NCBI GenBank assembly: GCA_947247005.1
Contig: OX365948.1
Span: 7,378,001 to 7,442,000 of the forward strand
Direction of reading: 5' to 3'
DNA: 64,000 nucleotides
Origin: Spisula solida
Lineage: Eukaryota > Mollusca > Bivalvia > Venerida > Mactridae
Shown here: positions 1 to 13,300 of the stretch, one piece after another
How the letters are laid out: the number at the start of each line of letters is the position of its first letter
Position numbering within the stretch: position 1 is the stretch's first letter
Made by a program: the position numbers and the translations under genes
The notes under the pieces: model-generated
What the model was told of the DNA's origin: nothing
What the model saw: only the letters and a program-made list of their open reading frames with translations
Databases searched by the model: none

Positions 1-2737
1 AATTAAGACATTGTGTACTACTGCCATGATCTTGACAGACACGAAAGTTGAAACATTAACTACACTTGTAGTGTTACTGAATGTTCCCCAACTGATAGCA
101 ATGCTTTCAGTGACAAACTATACATATAATTGAGCAGTCCTCCAGGAAAACCGGGCTTAGTGACAAAATAACGAAAATCATGATAATATGAGCGTTAGAA
201 AGACAAGATTGTTATGAACAGTACTGAAAATTTGAGCAAAATATAACATCTATTTACAAAGTTACAGATCTTTAAATCTCCTCACTGCGGCCTTGTTTTT
301 GAGTGACGTTGCAAACACCATTCCATCGTTATTTGACCTAACCTTAACTCGCAATTCAGAAATCCTGTATTTGATAAGTTCTTGGCGTAAACGTTTAAAA
401 ATTATATTACAATCTAGAAATATGTTCTTATCTTAATGTAACGTGTGAAAAACATGAATTTTTGCTATTATTAGAGAACATTGGCTACTGTTTTTAACCA
501 CTAACCCCTCGTTTTGCTTAATATGAGTACTTTTCTGAAATGAGTCACCATGGCAATGACAGAAGTTATTTTAACATGATTCATGAGAAATATTAAATCC
601 AAAGGATAGCACTGTATTATTCCATTTCTTAAAATTAAATCAAAGAACATGACTTTTTTCTCATTTTAGAGCCTTTTCTATACATGACTCTTAAGTTTTC
701 TGTAAATATTGCATACGACGATAGTATTTGCGAAAATGCATTTTACAAAGATATCTTTTCTCATTTTGTGTCGTAACTTTTGGCATAATTCTACATAAGT
801 TTTGTGTAAAGTTAAACTTGCTACTGAAAATGAGAATTACGCCAGGTGGAAATTGACACTGTTGATTTTGATAGCCACATGTTTTTATAGATTGTGATTA
901 GTAACAAAAACATGTTTAATCATCAAAACTTCTTGAAAGTTTACCTATATTTATTCATTCTGGTTCCAGATATATTTGGTAATATTGTGGCCCGGTCCCT
1001 TCAATGTTCAATAATTTTTACGTAAATGTTTGCAACAACTTGCGATCGCTTACTAAAATACACAAATTTGAGTAAGAGAAATATGTAAACATAGATTTAC
1101 GTGGCATTTACGCAATGTTAGTAAAACAGTACCCTGGTCAGCTAACACACCTCTGCCTATATAAAACTACCCATTACTCTAAGCTGAAATCAAATCAGCC
1201 CTAACAAATTTAATTCTTATTAATCTTTTACTGGTCAGAAACTAGAACATTGGTAATATCACTAGCTCAGCAGTTTACAGCAATCCAATGGTGTCAGCAT
1301 AACAAGTAGCCAGTGATTGAATCGGAACAGCCATTCCAACCAAATACAGTTCACCACCCCTTGATAAAAACATTAAATAGAAACAGAATAAGTTAAGATT
1401 ACCTTGGCACAGTTGGCAGCTTGAACTATACCTGATATACGGACAGATTGTATAGACTGTTTTTGACTGATACCTGAGTGTGTGTTATATCTCGTTATCA
1501 TATATGTACATGTATTGTAACACTTTAAATATAATTAACTACATGTGTACATGACATTATCAGGTATTGCCTTCAAGTTTAGAAATACAATATTCAACAA
1601 CATGTACAATACATTATGTCAGCCATTAAGTGTTATAGTTCATAGTATTGATTTACATGACCCAGTTTCAAGACTAAATTAAGTTACCAACAATGATTAC
1701 TTTGGGAGGCATAGCGGTTATTGGGTTACAACTTACAAGCCTCGGATTGACCTAATCGGAAGATCATTGGTAATAATTTAGGATCTCATAACAGAAAGTT
1801 AAATATAGACAAGATGTTACACTGCCGACAATAAGTATGCTAATATAGGTTATAAGAGTTAAAGAGGATCAGGTAAGCATAGTCAAACTATAGTATAACA
1901 TTAACTTAGCATATTTCCCAACAGAACCAAGCAGCTCACCACATAAAAGCCTGACATAAAAAAGTACTATTTGAAATTTGAATCTGAAAAGGTTGACAGG
2001 ACTCGACATTATAAGAAGTACATTGAAAATACTAAGGACCCCAAAATATGACGTCATAATTAAATCACCCTGTAAAAACCTTTAGTATTGAAATGCAGTC
2101 ATGCAGACTTAAGAAGTTTAGTTCTAACTTATTATATGTTTATAAACACCTTATAGAACTGAATTTTAATAATAATAATATAATAGTAATTGAAAAACAG
2201 CGCAAGGTTTATTATATTATCACATAAATACCATGATTTTCCATCTCGAACAATCATTCTCCAATGTGTATGATAACAAATGCATGACGTCACCAGCTTT
2301 TCTGCGCGAAAATCTAATGTCGTTGGCTTAAATTCGTAACTATGGTAATGTGATAAAAAGAAACTGTAATTCATGTTTTTGAAATCAACATTTCTTAAAC
2401 TCATCACGAAAACAAAGTATTAAGATTGCCATAGGCTCGCATAATAATCTGTGTTTTCTAGTCTTGTTAAAGAAATTTTAATCTCCCAAAGACAACTCAC
2501 TATTACTCTATTTGCTTTGTTTAACATATAGCGGGAATTCAAACCTGTCAGCATGAAAACTATTAATCAGTTAAACTACTGTGAAAAATCTTAAAATTTT
2601 GACCATTGAAATACAAGTATGTATAAGTCTGATCAATAAATCACTATATATATTACAATATTATATACAGTCAAACCTGTGTTAGTATTAGTAATCACCT
2701 GAATTAAGCCACCTTCATTATCATTAAATCCTTATCA
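1..2737. other. AT-rich non-coding DNA, no gene seen
   Basis: Only short open frames with no family resemblance and no convincing chain of exons. No tandem array or long inverted repeat was seen. It could be intergenic or part of a long intron of a gene outside the window. Confidence 0.5.
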
Positions 2738-3088
2738 GGCCAAACTTAAAATATGCTTTGTTTCCCCATCCCAACCCAAGCAGATTTAGAATGGGTAGGT
2801 AGGTAGGTTAAATATTTTTTTTTAATTCTTTCAGAATACTAGTTATTGGTAAAGACATACAAATAATGAATATGTGTAACTATAAGGTGAAAACCAACAA
2901 TCTTAAATTTAGAATATGTACGAAATGTAATAGAAAGAAACACGCATGTAAACAAAAATTAATATTTTCATCCCCAATATTTCATAAAAAAATATTATTT
3001 CAATTGGGGCAATAAAATATTTTGGGTAGGGCCGTTTTTTTCGGGTAGGTAGGGGATGGGGAAACAAACAATATTTTATTTTAGGCCT
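2738..3088. mobile_element. MITE-like element with ~35-bp inverted ends
   Basis: The left end (2738-2775) and the reverse complement of the right end (3050-3088) share a GGCC start, an AAAATAT block and the segment TTTGTTTCCCCATCCC. The interior is AT-rich with GGTAGGTAGG runs near both ends and no coding potential. I could not fix the target-site duplication, so the superfamily is open. Confidence 0.6.
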
Positions 3089-3636
3089 CAGTAATTTCTA
3101 TTTTAAATACACCTGTACTGAACTGCTGTCTGAGACAGATTTAATTCATCCCTCGCAGTAGCTTACGACAGGATAGACAGTTACACAGTCAAATGTGTTA
3201 GTCGTTGCCTAAATTAAACATTCACCTGTCTTCAGTAACCATTATAGCATAAAAACGGTGATTTTGGCCAACGTTAACATAAAGATGCACTTGCTGTTGG
3301 TGTCCAGTTTTACGTATGCTTATTTCAGGGCCCCGCCGACGACTGTAATTGATATACAGCTTCACATGAGCTGTAATTCCTATTTTATTTGTAACTACTA
3401 ATTAATTCTCTATATTATTTACATTATAAATTTTATCAAACCCGCATTCTCCATGTTTTCCAGGTTCCGGAAGTCGACGCTCATAACGAAAACTGGTGTG
3501 ACGTAACGTTCGTTTTCGCGACATCGCCACAAAATCTCCCGCCAAAATGTCATTATTTAGAAATACAAACGCATACATGTTTTTATGGAATAATAGCTTT
3601 TACGCATGCTTTTTTGTGCGTTTACACATGCTTTTT
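3089..3636. other. non-coding DNA, nothing recognised
   Basis: No open frame or repeat of note. A CpG-bearing patch near 3480-3540 contains TGACGTAA, but no transcript could be attached to it. Confidence 0.4.
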
Positions 3637-3738
3637 CGTGCTATAACACATGCCGAGTCCCTCGGGAGCGTTGGTGCCCTCGCCCTGACGGGTTAGGGCA
3701 CCAACCGTCCCTCGGGACTCTGCAGATGTTATAGCACG
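3637..3738. repeat. large imperfect hairpin (foldback MITE)
   Basis: The arms 3637-3680 and 3695-3738 pair over about 44 bp with a few mismatches; both contain GTGCTATAACA, GAGTCCC/CTCGGG and GGTTGGTGCCCT-type blocks. The loop is about 14 bases. It is GC-rich against an AT-rich background, which fits a small foldback element. Confidence 0.75.
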
Positions 3739-6326
3739 ATAAAGCATTCGTTAACCCTACAATATTGTTCAATCCAAATCAGCAAGTTTATATCAAATAT
3801 ATGTGCACCTGTATTAAAATTCAAACACTACAACAACCAGTTAATGAGTTTGGATTATCCCAAGACCCTGTGGATATACACAGGCTGCATAATATATAAG
3901 ACAGCTTTATATAATTAGACTGTACATATAAATAGTTCCGCAGTTCCTCATACATTGTTGTACACAGTTACACTGAATGCAAGTGCATCATCATTGATTA
4001 AGATCCTTAGGCAGTATAAGCGTGTGATTGACGTTTCACAATAAACCTACCCAACATCATGAATAAAATAACCTTACTTCCTCAGAAGCTGCTATCTAGA
4101 ATGTATTGAGATTCAGTCTCATCATGCAGCTATACATACACCCAGTCTATAAGAACAAGTAGAGAGCGGACATGTGTACCTACATGCCAAGTCAGTAAAT
4201 TAGTACAAAAATACAAATACTGTACTGTATAAACCCTAGATCTGTGAATATATTAATCTTTCTGTAAGGTATCTTATCTGGTTACATACATGATATGTTA
4301 TGGCACGGAATATTCTTGTCAGAGTTCATGTGAATATTACATTCACATGAACTCTACATGAATATTCTATGCCAGTTAATTTCCGCTGTCTTCTGTTGTG
4401 GTTGGTTATTTTGTAATTACACTGACAGTGTACAATTAATTTCATAAAATACTGAAACAATTTGCACATATGACTGATTTGCTGCCAAAGATTAACATGA
4501 AAACCAGGTAAAACTTGCTGTATGATATATGTGCTTATTGTTCATTGATAATGTTTAAATGAAGTTGAACCTAAATCAAGGTAACCTAATCAGGGGGGCT
4601 GGGCATATCACACACATACACATAGGTTGGTGTCTTAATTTAAATACTTCAACATTCATGTCAAGGTCATAGTAATGATGTGCACATGATTGAAGACTAA
4701 TGTAGAAGCTGATTTATAGTCTGAATAGTTTGAGAAAAGTTTGATGCCAGGCCTGATCTATAAAGTATGTTATAGTCTAACAACCAACCAAAGTTGAACC
4801 AGATTTACTACCTATAGGTATATATTCACTGTTGAACTCTCATCCACTCTGACTGTAACATTTCGGCTGGTCAATGATCGAAATAGTCACATTTACACTA
4901 TGTGAGATATGATACTGGTTATATATGTGACCCCAACGGATCAATGATATATCAACTCGGTTTCAAGCTTTATCTAACACATGCAAACAGAGCAATGACC
5001 GTGGCACCATTTGTTATAGAAATCACAAGTACAAAAGCTTTCTTTTTATAAAGCATATGTTTGTATAAACTTGCATTACAAAGGGCAGAGACCTGACTAA
5101 CGTACACTTGGTCTATGCTGGAAATCTGGTCAATGTTCTACGTTGCTATATTCTCTCATATATTTATAATAACCGGTTAATAGGTAGTGTTATAGTATGA
5201 TATTTACAAACTAATCTAATGCAGACCCAATATCCTACAGCATAGTTAGGACAAATTGAGGCAGTTATATTGTATGGTACCTCAATAATTGATTACTTAT
5301 TTCACATGAACCAACATTTATATGATTTTCAACAACCGAGGTCATTAGTTGGTATGCAAATAACATACATACTGACAGTTTGCTTATCGCACTACAACAA
5401 AAATTGCAGTTTTAAGAACATAATGAGCCCGTAGAAAACAAGATGCTCCCTTGATGACTTGTATCCCCAGAGTTTTGACCTTACTGACCCAAAAATCAAA
5501 GGCACCATCTGCTGGTCATGACCAATCTCCATACCAAGTGGGTTTATATCAGGCTAAAGCGTTCTCGAATTACTATCCCCAAATCACTTTGTCTACGGAT
5601 CAACAGACAGACCAACATCAGCAAAACAATGTATACTGAAATACCCATCTATCTTTGATACTGATGATTAAAGGCACATTCAAAGACATTATGTGGATCC
5701 AGGAGAAGCATGGGATGAAATAAACTCTGAAGTACATGTATTAGCAAAATATGATACCTTCTGGTATATAATAAGACATGTATGTCACCGCTGAGAGTTC
5801 CTACTGACCTCCTGAGATAACTTAAATCTGTGCATAAACATAATATGTGTAAATACACCAATTTATAAGTTTTTGTACATTTTTTTTTTTACTACATCAC
5901 AATAATTTTGGTCATTATGATGCAATTGATGAAAATATGCTAATTATCACAAAAAAGTCTCAAGCAGCATGGCAGCATGCATCTTAAGCCATTTATCTAG
6001 GAAATAAATTGTGCCAGCAAATTGAGCAATATAACAACAACAGTCAATAATTGAACAATCAGGTGTCCAAGAGTGGGATATATAGTACAGTGGTTCTACT
6101 GAGGCAAAATGCCCAGTCCTGAAAATGAGTCAGTCTGTTTGTGTGCCATTAGCAAACATCCATACAGCAAAACTCGTGTTTCAAACATAGTGGTATTGTT
6201 AAATATCAGCTTATGAGCCCTCTCTCATGCTTTTACTCTGCGGTTGCCAATGAAGACACTTAGTCAATGCCTTTGGCATGGGCTTCATCATTTAAACACT
6301 TCTGTCTACATGGTGACACCTGCTAA
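3739..6326. other. AT-rich non-coding DNA
   Basis: Apart from the hairpin at 4321-4355 and homopolymer tracts (for example T-rich near 5880) nothing stands out. Open frames here are short and unlike known proteins. Confidence 0.45.
4321..4355. repeat. perfect 15-bp stem hairpin
   Basis: AGAGTTCATGTGAAT (4321-4335) is followed by a 5-base spacer and its exact reverse complement (4341-4355). Confidence 0.85.
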
Positions 6327-6519
6327 TGCACCAGTCAATATTTTGCCTGCCCAGAGGGGCGGCGGACGACCCAGGGGGAATTAGACATTTTCAATTTTTT
6401 TATGTCTAAATCGGTGTCAAAATTCCTGAATGAAAGTCTATTCCCCGGGACTGTCGGGAAGATTCCTCTGTCTAATTCCCACTGTATCCCCTCGGGCGGG
6501 CATAATATTGACTGGTGCA
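6327..6519. mobile_element. PIF/Harbinger-type MITE (193 bp, TAA duplication)
   Basis: The ends are inverted repeats of about 26 bp starting TGCACCAGTCAATATT and continuing into GC-rich GCCYGCCC. They are flanked by a TAA direct repeat (6324-6326 and 6520-6522). A 3-bp TWA duplication is the hallmark of PIF/Harbinger elements, so that superfamily is inferred. No coding sequence; non-autonomous. Confidence 0.72.
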
Positions 6520-7638
6520 TAACCATGACAATTAGGGCATCTTTCTGTTTTATCCCATGTTAAATAGGGTTTGCCACATTATTATATAGTCACACGCAAA
6601 GGGAGATTAAAGTTGCTAGTTCCTAGTGAAAGGGTATGTTTGTAGTCCTAGTTAGGAACTTTATTAGGATGCATATTCCAGGAAAACTGGTTAGAATATT
6701 AAAAATTATTTATACTGAGCTGATTTGCAGTGTTGAAGTTTAACTTAAACTCGAATAAGCAAACAATAGTCTTTGCTTTCTATACCTTGATTTGTGTAAA
6801 TAAATGTTTATTATATGTTGATGAAAAAAAATACTGTTGAACTTTAAAACTAAAACTAGTCTCATCCTTGGTTGTGAGTCATACTTTCAAAAAATGACAA
6901 GCAAAATGTCATGACTTCAATATGTTATAAACAACATGATAATCCCCAAAGTTGCATGTTATCTACACAAATATGACCTACAGTATATAATAAAACATGA
7001 ACTGATATAGAGTATCTGTGTCAGCAGGCAGAGTACTTTAGTACCAAAGTACTACATTCAAATAAGTAAGATGATATCAAAATAGAATCTACAAAAATGA
7101 AGCTTTGAAATTGTACATAACACACATATCTAAATATTTCTATACTGGCATTGTACCAACCTTACAGTGATCAGCTGATAGCAACATGAAGATTTAGGTC
7201 ACTTAAACGGTTAAATGCCGGTCCACTCTCTTCTTTGTGATTGAATACGTAGGTAATTAGTAACCAATTAACAACCAAATCTAACACCAATATGCACCAA
7301 ACAATCCAGCATAGTTCTGACGTAAATTATGCGTTTAAAACGCAATATATAAAACTGAAATCCTCAGTATAACCCATACAATGATGTGGTAGCCAAAAAT
7401 ACATTATCTTTGTACACAGGCCTAAACTGAACGAAAACTAGGACAACGGTGAATTTTACTGTATAGTCGATCTAGAGACAATAATGCAGATGCTATTGAG
7501 AGTATTACTGTCTATAAAGTCACTCGCAAACAGTCCTAAATCAAGAGCAAACACTTAAATGACGATAAACGGAATTTTCTTACCTTTATAGATAGTCAGT
7601 TTTCCTAGCTGTCACCAGTTCCAGCTGGATTTTGCATG
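6520..7638. other. non-coding DNA, possible minus-strand first-exon region at its right end
   Basis: No gene is supported. On the minus strand a GTAAGA donor-like site lies at 7583, just inside a possible first exon ending ...TATAAAG. Without a following coding exon this stays speculative. Confidence 0.3.
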
Positions 7639-7648
7639 GTCACGTGAC
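7639..7648. promoter_or_regulatory. palindromic E-box GTCACGTGAC
   Basis: A perfect 10-bp palindrome matching the CACGTG core with GT/AC flanks preferred by MITF/TFE/USF-type factors, followed by a CRE-like TGACGT. It lies about 55 bp from the donor-like site at 7583 on the minus strand, so a promoter here is possible but unproven. Confidence 0.35.
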
Positions 7649-7789
7649 GTTTGTTTATAATGTGCGTTGGTTCCCGATTTCAGTCTGTTTAACGTGTAGG
7701 CGCGCAGAAAAAAACACGTGCGGTTACCAAAATAGCCTGTTTGTGTTTGTTCAGTATTTACATTTTTTAGCGCTGATAGATCTAGCGCT

Positions 7790-7887
7790 CACGAACATTG
7801 GGGAGGGGGAAGGCTTGTAAGGGAGGGGGAGGGGTGTCCACGAACATTGGGGAGGGGGAAGGCTTGTAAGGGAGGGGGAGGGGTGTC
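7790..7887. repeat. two tandem 49-bp G-rich units
   Basis: Two apparently identical 49-bp units (7790-7838, 7839-7887), each with runs GGGGAGGGGG and GGGAGGGGGAGGGG. Each unit has enough G-runs on the plus strand for a G-quadruplex. Confidence 0.85.
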
Positions 7888-8147
7888 CCCTCCGTTTATG
7901 TAGGATTTTTTTTAAACTAAAGCATAACTGGGACCATTTCCGTGACTTTCCATGACTTTTATCGTGTATTCTGAATGATGAAAACTTCGGATTGTTGTGA
8001 TGGGTAGATTATTGTTCTGGAGCAATATTTGAATATACCTCGGATATAAACCGTAACTGTTGTTTTCTTAATGAAATTTCTGTCGTCAAAACTTTGATGA
8101 TACTAAATCTGCGAAAATACAAGCAAACGGTATCATGACATAATGTA

Positions 8148-8180
8148 ATCACGCACGTTAATTAAATTAACGTGCGTGAT
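8148..8180. repeat. 33-bp perfect palindrome
   Basis: A 16-bp arm ATCACGCACGTTAATT, one spacer base, then the exact inverse arm. Confidence 0.88.
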
Positions 8181-8739
8181 GTAATATAAAAATAAAACAT
8201 ATAATGTTAAGTGTCACATAATCCAATTTAATAAGCATAACGTACATGTAGAGTTTTAATGATGTAACATACATGTGTAATTATGTAACATAAATTAATG
8301 CTTTATGAATACGTTAACCAAATAAACAAATGAGTGGTTGTCAGTTAAATGCACCAAACTATTGACATATTACTTTCATCAAAATATATCATGAAAATAT
8401 AGTACCACCTCTAGATCTCCGTAACGGTACAGCCTATTTCAACTTTCCGTGAGCCGATATTTATCGTCAATATAACCTCTGTAGAGTAACAACCTCTAAA
8501 CAACGATCTATACTTGCATCTCCCAAAGGGCGTTGCTCTTTAGTAGTTGTGCAGTATATTCATTTATAGTTGTGCAGTATATTCATTTAATCGTTGACAC
8601 AAAAGAGAAATAGATACAAATATACCATGTAGACTCAAACTTCGAAGACATAGTATATATCTCATCGTAATGAAGCCAATAGTGGTCCGTAAAACAGCCA
8701 GCATTGAATGAATGAAGTTCAGGCGACTTTTTAAAATAA

Positions 8740-8890
8740 ATAAATAATATATAGCGCCCTTTTCATGTGAACGCACGTTCTAAGGCACAAGGGCGCAGGT
8801 GCATCCTCTACCAGTGCAGATACAGCGTGATCCGACCAGAGGGACAGACTAAGAGAAAGCCCCTGAAGAGAGAGAGAATCTCGGGCATAT
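8740..8890 (-). mobile_element. 3' part of a tRNA-derived SINE, reversed
   Basis: Read on the minus strand, this segment matches the 3' half of the SINE at 47930-48345: a block GGGGCTTTCTCTYAGTCTGT, then a GCGYCCTTGTG block, ending CATGAAAAGGGCGCTATAT. The tRNA-like head is not present. Confidence 0.72.
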
Positions 8891-8924
8891 TTCTTACCAC
8901 AAAAGGTTTATCTAGAATCCTATC

Positions 8925-9290
8925 GATCAGAATTTTATGTTCAATTTCCCGTCTGGGCAACTTAAATTTTCCGATCGGGAAAGTAATATATTTTGAATAG
9001 TAGATAGTTTCCCGAAGGGGCAAGTGAACACAACAAATTTAGACTGGTCAAAATGGTAGTTTTATGGCTAAATATCTCAAACATAATCTAGACAATGCAA
9101 AGGAAATTTTAGATAAACCCTTTGTGATATGAAACATGTGTTTGGTTTATCGCTTTGCACAGGTAAGTTTTCCAAAAGTGGGCCAGATGATTGCCCGATC
9201 AGGCAATTTTCGCAGCCCGACCGGGTAAATAGTTAGGGAATCACCGAATTGCTCGTTCGGACAACTTCCTCTACGACTAAAGAACGGGGT
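8925..9290. repeat. island of TTGCCCGATCGGGCAA-like short palindromes
   Basis: Variants of one short palindrome recur: near 8943, 8967, 9008, 9192, 9217 and 9247, with core CCGATCGG/CCCGACCGGG. The surrounding DNA is AT-rich and has no such motif. Boundaries are approximate and no terminal repeat was found. Confidence 0.5.
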
Positions 9291-10326
9291 TTCAATGTAC
9301 AACGATTTAACTTTGCATCATGATGTCAATTGAAGACCCTTGTTTAAACAAATTTTCTTGGACATAATGAGTGTGCGGAATTTGTGTTTTGAATGGAATG
9401 TCATTTAATACCAATAACAATATGTTGCAAAATGCAATTAAACGAGGGAATGACATGCAAATGAAGTACATTAATAAAAAAATGTTTACTCTTTATTAAT
9501 GATACAGTCACCAGTGGTATGAACTATACCATACTATAATAATACGTTGGTGTGGATTATCTCCCTTCCTCCGATGACAATAAAAATAATAACGGGTACG
9601 TCTGAATACACCAATCTAATTATGTCTGGATATGTTGCCTTGCTCATGTTTGTTGACCAAGGGCAGTGATCCTCCTATGCTGTAAATGACCTCTATTGAA
9701 TTTTGAGAACACAAGTTCGGTCGCGGTTCAAAAACGGTTTGTGATTGATGTACCACCTCATGGACGACCCATGGATCGTATTTTGATAGCTAGAAGAATA
9801 GTCTTGATCAGTAGCCGAACTTAGGTCAGAATGTTGGCTATAAAAACTTTTCTACCTAACTCCACAGAATGTTTTCGAACACCCCAGTGTTACACACACA
9901 GATGCTAGGCGCGCGGATTGGTCGCAATTAAATAAAAGAAAGACAACACATTCATCCAAAATGTCAGTAAAAGATGACATTATTTAAAGTTTTCGAAAAA
10001 AAATGGTCGTCATTCTTTACATGTATAAAGGTAGCCGAATTCTATACAGTGTGGTCCGTGTGCCATTACTTACGCGTTGTTGGGTATATTTTGTTTTTCG
10101 TCTGTTTGTTCACTTAAATACGCATTTCTTCTCGGATGAGCGATTTCGATCACTCTCTAACATGGAATTTCATGCCTCTAACTACTTATCTCAGTTTTAT
10201 TGTGTGCGTGCACTCATTCTTTTTTTAAATATTTTTGGCGAAACTAAGTGCCATTATGTTATACCATTGTGTAAATTGTGTAGTTGTATATTATTTATTT
10301 AGAATTAAGAAATAAATTATGAAAAA
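9291..10326. other. non-coding DNA, nothing recognised
   Basis: The 99-codon open frame at 10003-10302 has no recognisable domain and no splice context. A CCAAT-type GATTGG motif near 9917 is isolated. Confidence 0.45.
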
Positions 10327-13300
10327 CCGTTGTATACCGACTGTTGTATACCGGAGTTCTGACGCGTAGAAATTAACCACGAAGGCCGTACACACCGTAC
10401 AACCCGCTGTGTGTAAGGCAGTAATGTATGTTGAAGGCAAAGACACACGCGTTTTACGCCACTAGAGTGGGGTAAGTATTTGTTATTTTATATGTGTTTT
10501 GCGTTGCTTTTGAAAGTGATTACTTACATATATCGTTGACGCGATGAATGAACAATAATTATATACAATTTATGTGCCCACAAATGCCATATTATTCGAG
10601 TAAACAGGGTTTAGGTATGCGATGTTTGCCAAAAGTTCGAAACTTTCGCCTTTGACATTGAATTCTCAACTGAATTCGTGGTTTGGAACAATTCTAAAAC
10701 ATTGAATACAAACTTCAATCCTTCCTCAATATATCTGTCGTTTCCGTTTTGGAAAATGTGCATTTTCTGTGAAGATACAGAGGTTTAAATTGAACGAGGT
10801 ACGAAAAAAATGCTAACGAAATAGGCAGTTCTGTTTTTCGAATGATAACGACAAAGGCAGAGCGTTAAATATTAATGCTAACGCAGAAGCAGAGATAAGA
10901 GACATATGCTAACGACAAAGGCAGAAATTCTAATGACTTGACAGGGCCATAAAACCCCTTTGTACGATTTGTATGTTATAAATATAACCCTGATTCATGT
11001 TAGGATGTATTCACCAAGAATCACGAGTGTTTAGTGGTTATTTTCATCAAGTTGATAAACGGAATATATTACAAACCTGGTGATCGCTGACGCTGGCAAT
11101 TGTCGGTTGTGAGTGGCCTTTTATGCCTGTTAATGATGAGTGCATGGCTTTTTTGGGGCGTAAGCTCTTCAGGCACTGTCTTAGAGTTTAGAAACGAATG
11201 GTTCTCGTAGTATTCCATCGATAATATAAGTTAAATGTTAACAAAATGACGGTGAAATTTGCAGTTTTTGGGAGGTGCAATAAGTCACACAAGTTGAATT
11301 TTATAGTCTCCTAATCATTGAAGTCATACAATGACCGGAAATCAAAGGTTGTTGCTCTGTCGAGGAGGTTGTACTTTACATCTTATTCGTGCTGGAGCCT
11401 TAAATTCTCTTATTAAGTACATGTTCATGCACGTCTGCATATTTGATAAATGTAGATCTATGACAGTTAGGTATAAATACAGCACTTGTTTGTCAGCAGT
11501 TTACACGAACTGTAAGTCATCGACACTGGAATTTTACGTGACACTCTATTAAACTGCTTTATGTAATATAGATACTTTTTTTTTATTCCAGAATCGACCA
11601 ACTATAGTTATATACACACGTTTCTACAATCGACTATACTTTAGTTGATGAAACTACTTTTCTTCCTACACCACCGCTAGGCAGCGCCACCGTTATTGCA
11701 TAACTACCGACACGGATGTAAACTGTAATGCAAAATAGTTCCATCAATTGCAGCATATATATACTACAAAGCTACTTCATATTTCTAAATCTATAGGACA
11801 GTTGGATATCCCAATAAATAATTTAAACCTATTTCCAGTATGTCTTGTATTTACAAAGCAATTACCACTTCTGTTAACTGCCTTCCGTACCTTTTTCGTC
11901 GGCATAAGCTGTTACGTAATCATATACTGCGGTACTGACCAAGTATTTCTAATTATATTGAGGTCATTTTAATCAACATTGGCTGCTTAGAAGATTAATA
12001 CCAAGATCATATGTTCGACTGCACATGTATAGCAATGTATCGGGACATAACGATGTTTTACGACATTATGTCTTATGTGAGTTATTCACGAAATATAGTC
12101 AAATAAAATTTGTAACACACAAATAACATACATTTTTGTACAAACAAAACAGTGCATTAAGTTCCCTGTCAAGTAATTTGAATTGCTGCATTTCGAACTT
12201 ACGTATTCTATAGAATGCTAAAAAGTATTAGCTTCTTAACTTCATGATAACAAATGGAGCGCTAAATGCCCCCCCCCCCAAAAAAAAACAGTTCGTCATT
12301 TACAGACATAAAGGGCCACTCACAACCGATAATTGTCAGCGTCAGCGATCACCAGGTATGTAAGATATTCCGTTTATCAACTTGATGAAAATAACCACTA
12401 AACACTCGTGATTCTTGGTGAAATGGACTTTGGAATACAGCCTAACATGAATCTGGGTTATATTTATAACATACAAATCGTACAAAGGGGTTTTATGGCC
12501 CCGTCAAGTCATTAGAATTTCTGCCTTTGTCGTTAGCATATGTCTCTTATCTCTGCCTCTGCGTTAGCATTAATATTTAACGCTCTGTCGTTGTCGTTAT
12601 CATTCGAAAAACAGACATATCCAACTATTTGTCCCATTTGTATTGAATGTGTTTTCAAGTCGACCACAGTAACCTTCCCTTGACTGGTGTTATACCGGTT
12701 TTAATCTGATCGATCTTACCTCGATTGCGTAATCGCGCTATGCTAACTCAGCGGGTTGTCGGAGTGTATAAATTAATGTATATCATTTGCTGGAGGGGTT
12801 TTGTGCGTTCAGTTACACTTTGGTATTTTTGACATTTTGTATATGATGCATACCAGGGTCTTTTTTATGGGCATATCTCTGTCATTATGAAATTTTGTTC
12901 ATAAGGTAGGTATCATCAGGAACATTTAAATGCTTCCATGGTATCATTCAGAATTCGTTGATCATGTGTGAGGAATCTAACAATTATGCATTTGTTATAC
13001 TAGTAACCGCAATACATGTCACGATATGTATACTTATTATCATGCATATTCGATGGATGATAAAAAAATAAACGGTTACTAGTAACTGTACAATGCTTGA
13101 CTATGTGTGCAATATCACAAAGTACAGTTTAAATGAAATTTAGCAACCACTGCTGATTTTTCAAGTATGTTGTACGGTTGATTGTTCAGTTGCATCTTCG
13201 AGCCATAGACCATACAATTATGGAACTGGTTTTTTAATATCTGGAAAAATAAAAAAGTTATGACAATTTTAAGTTCGTGAAATAGAGCGTTTTTTTCTTG

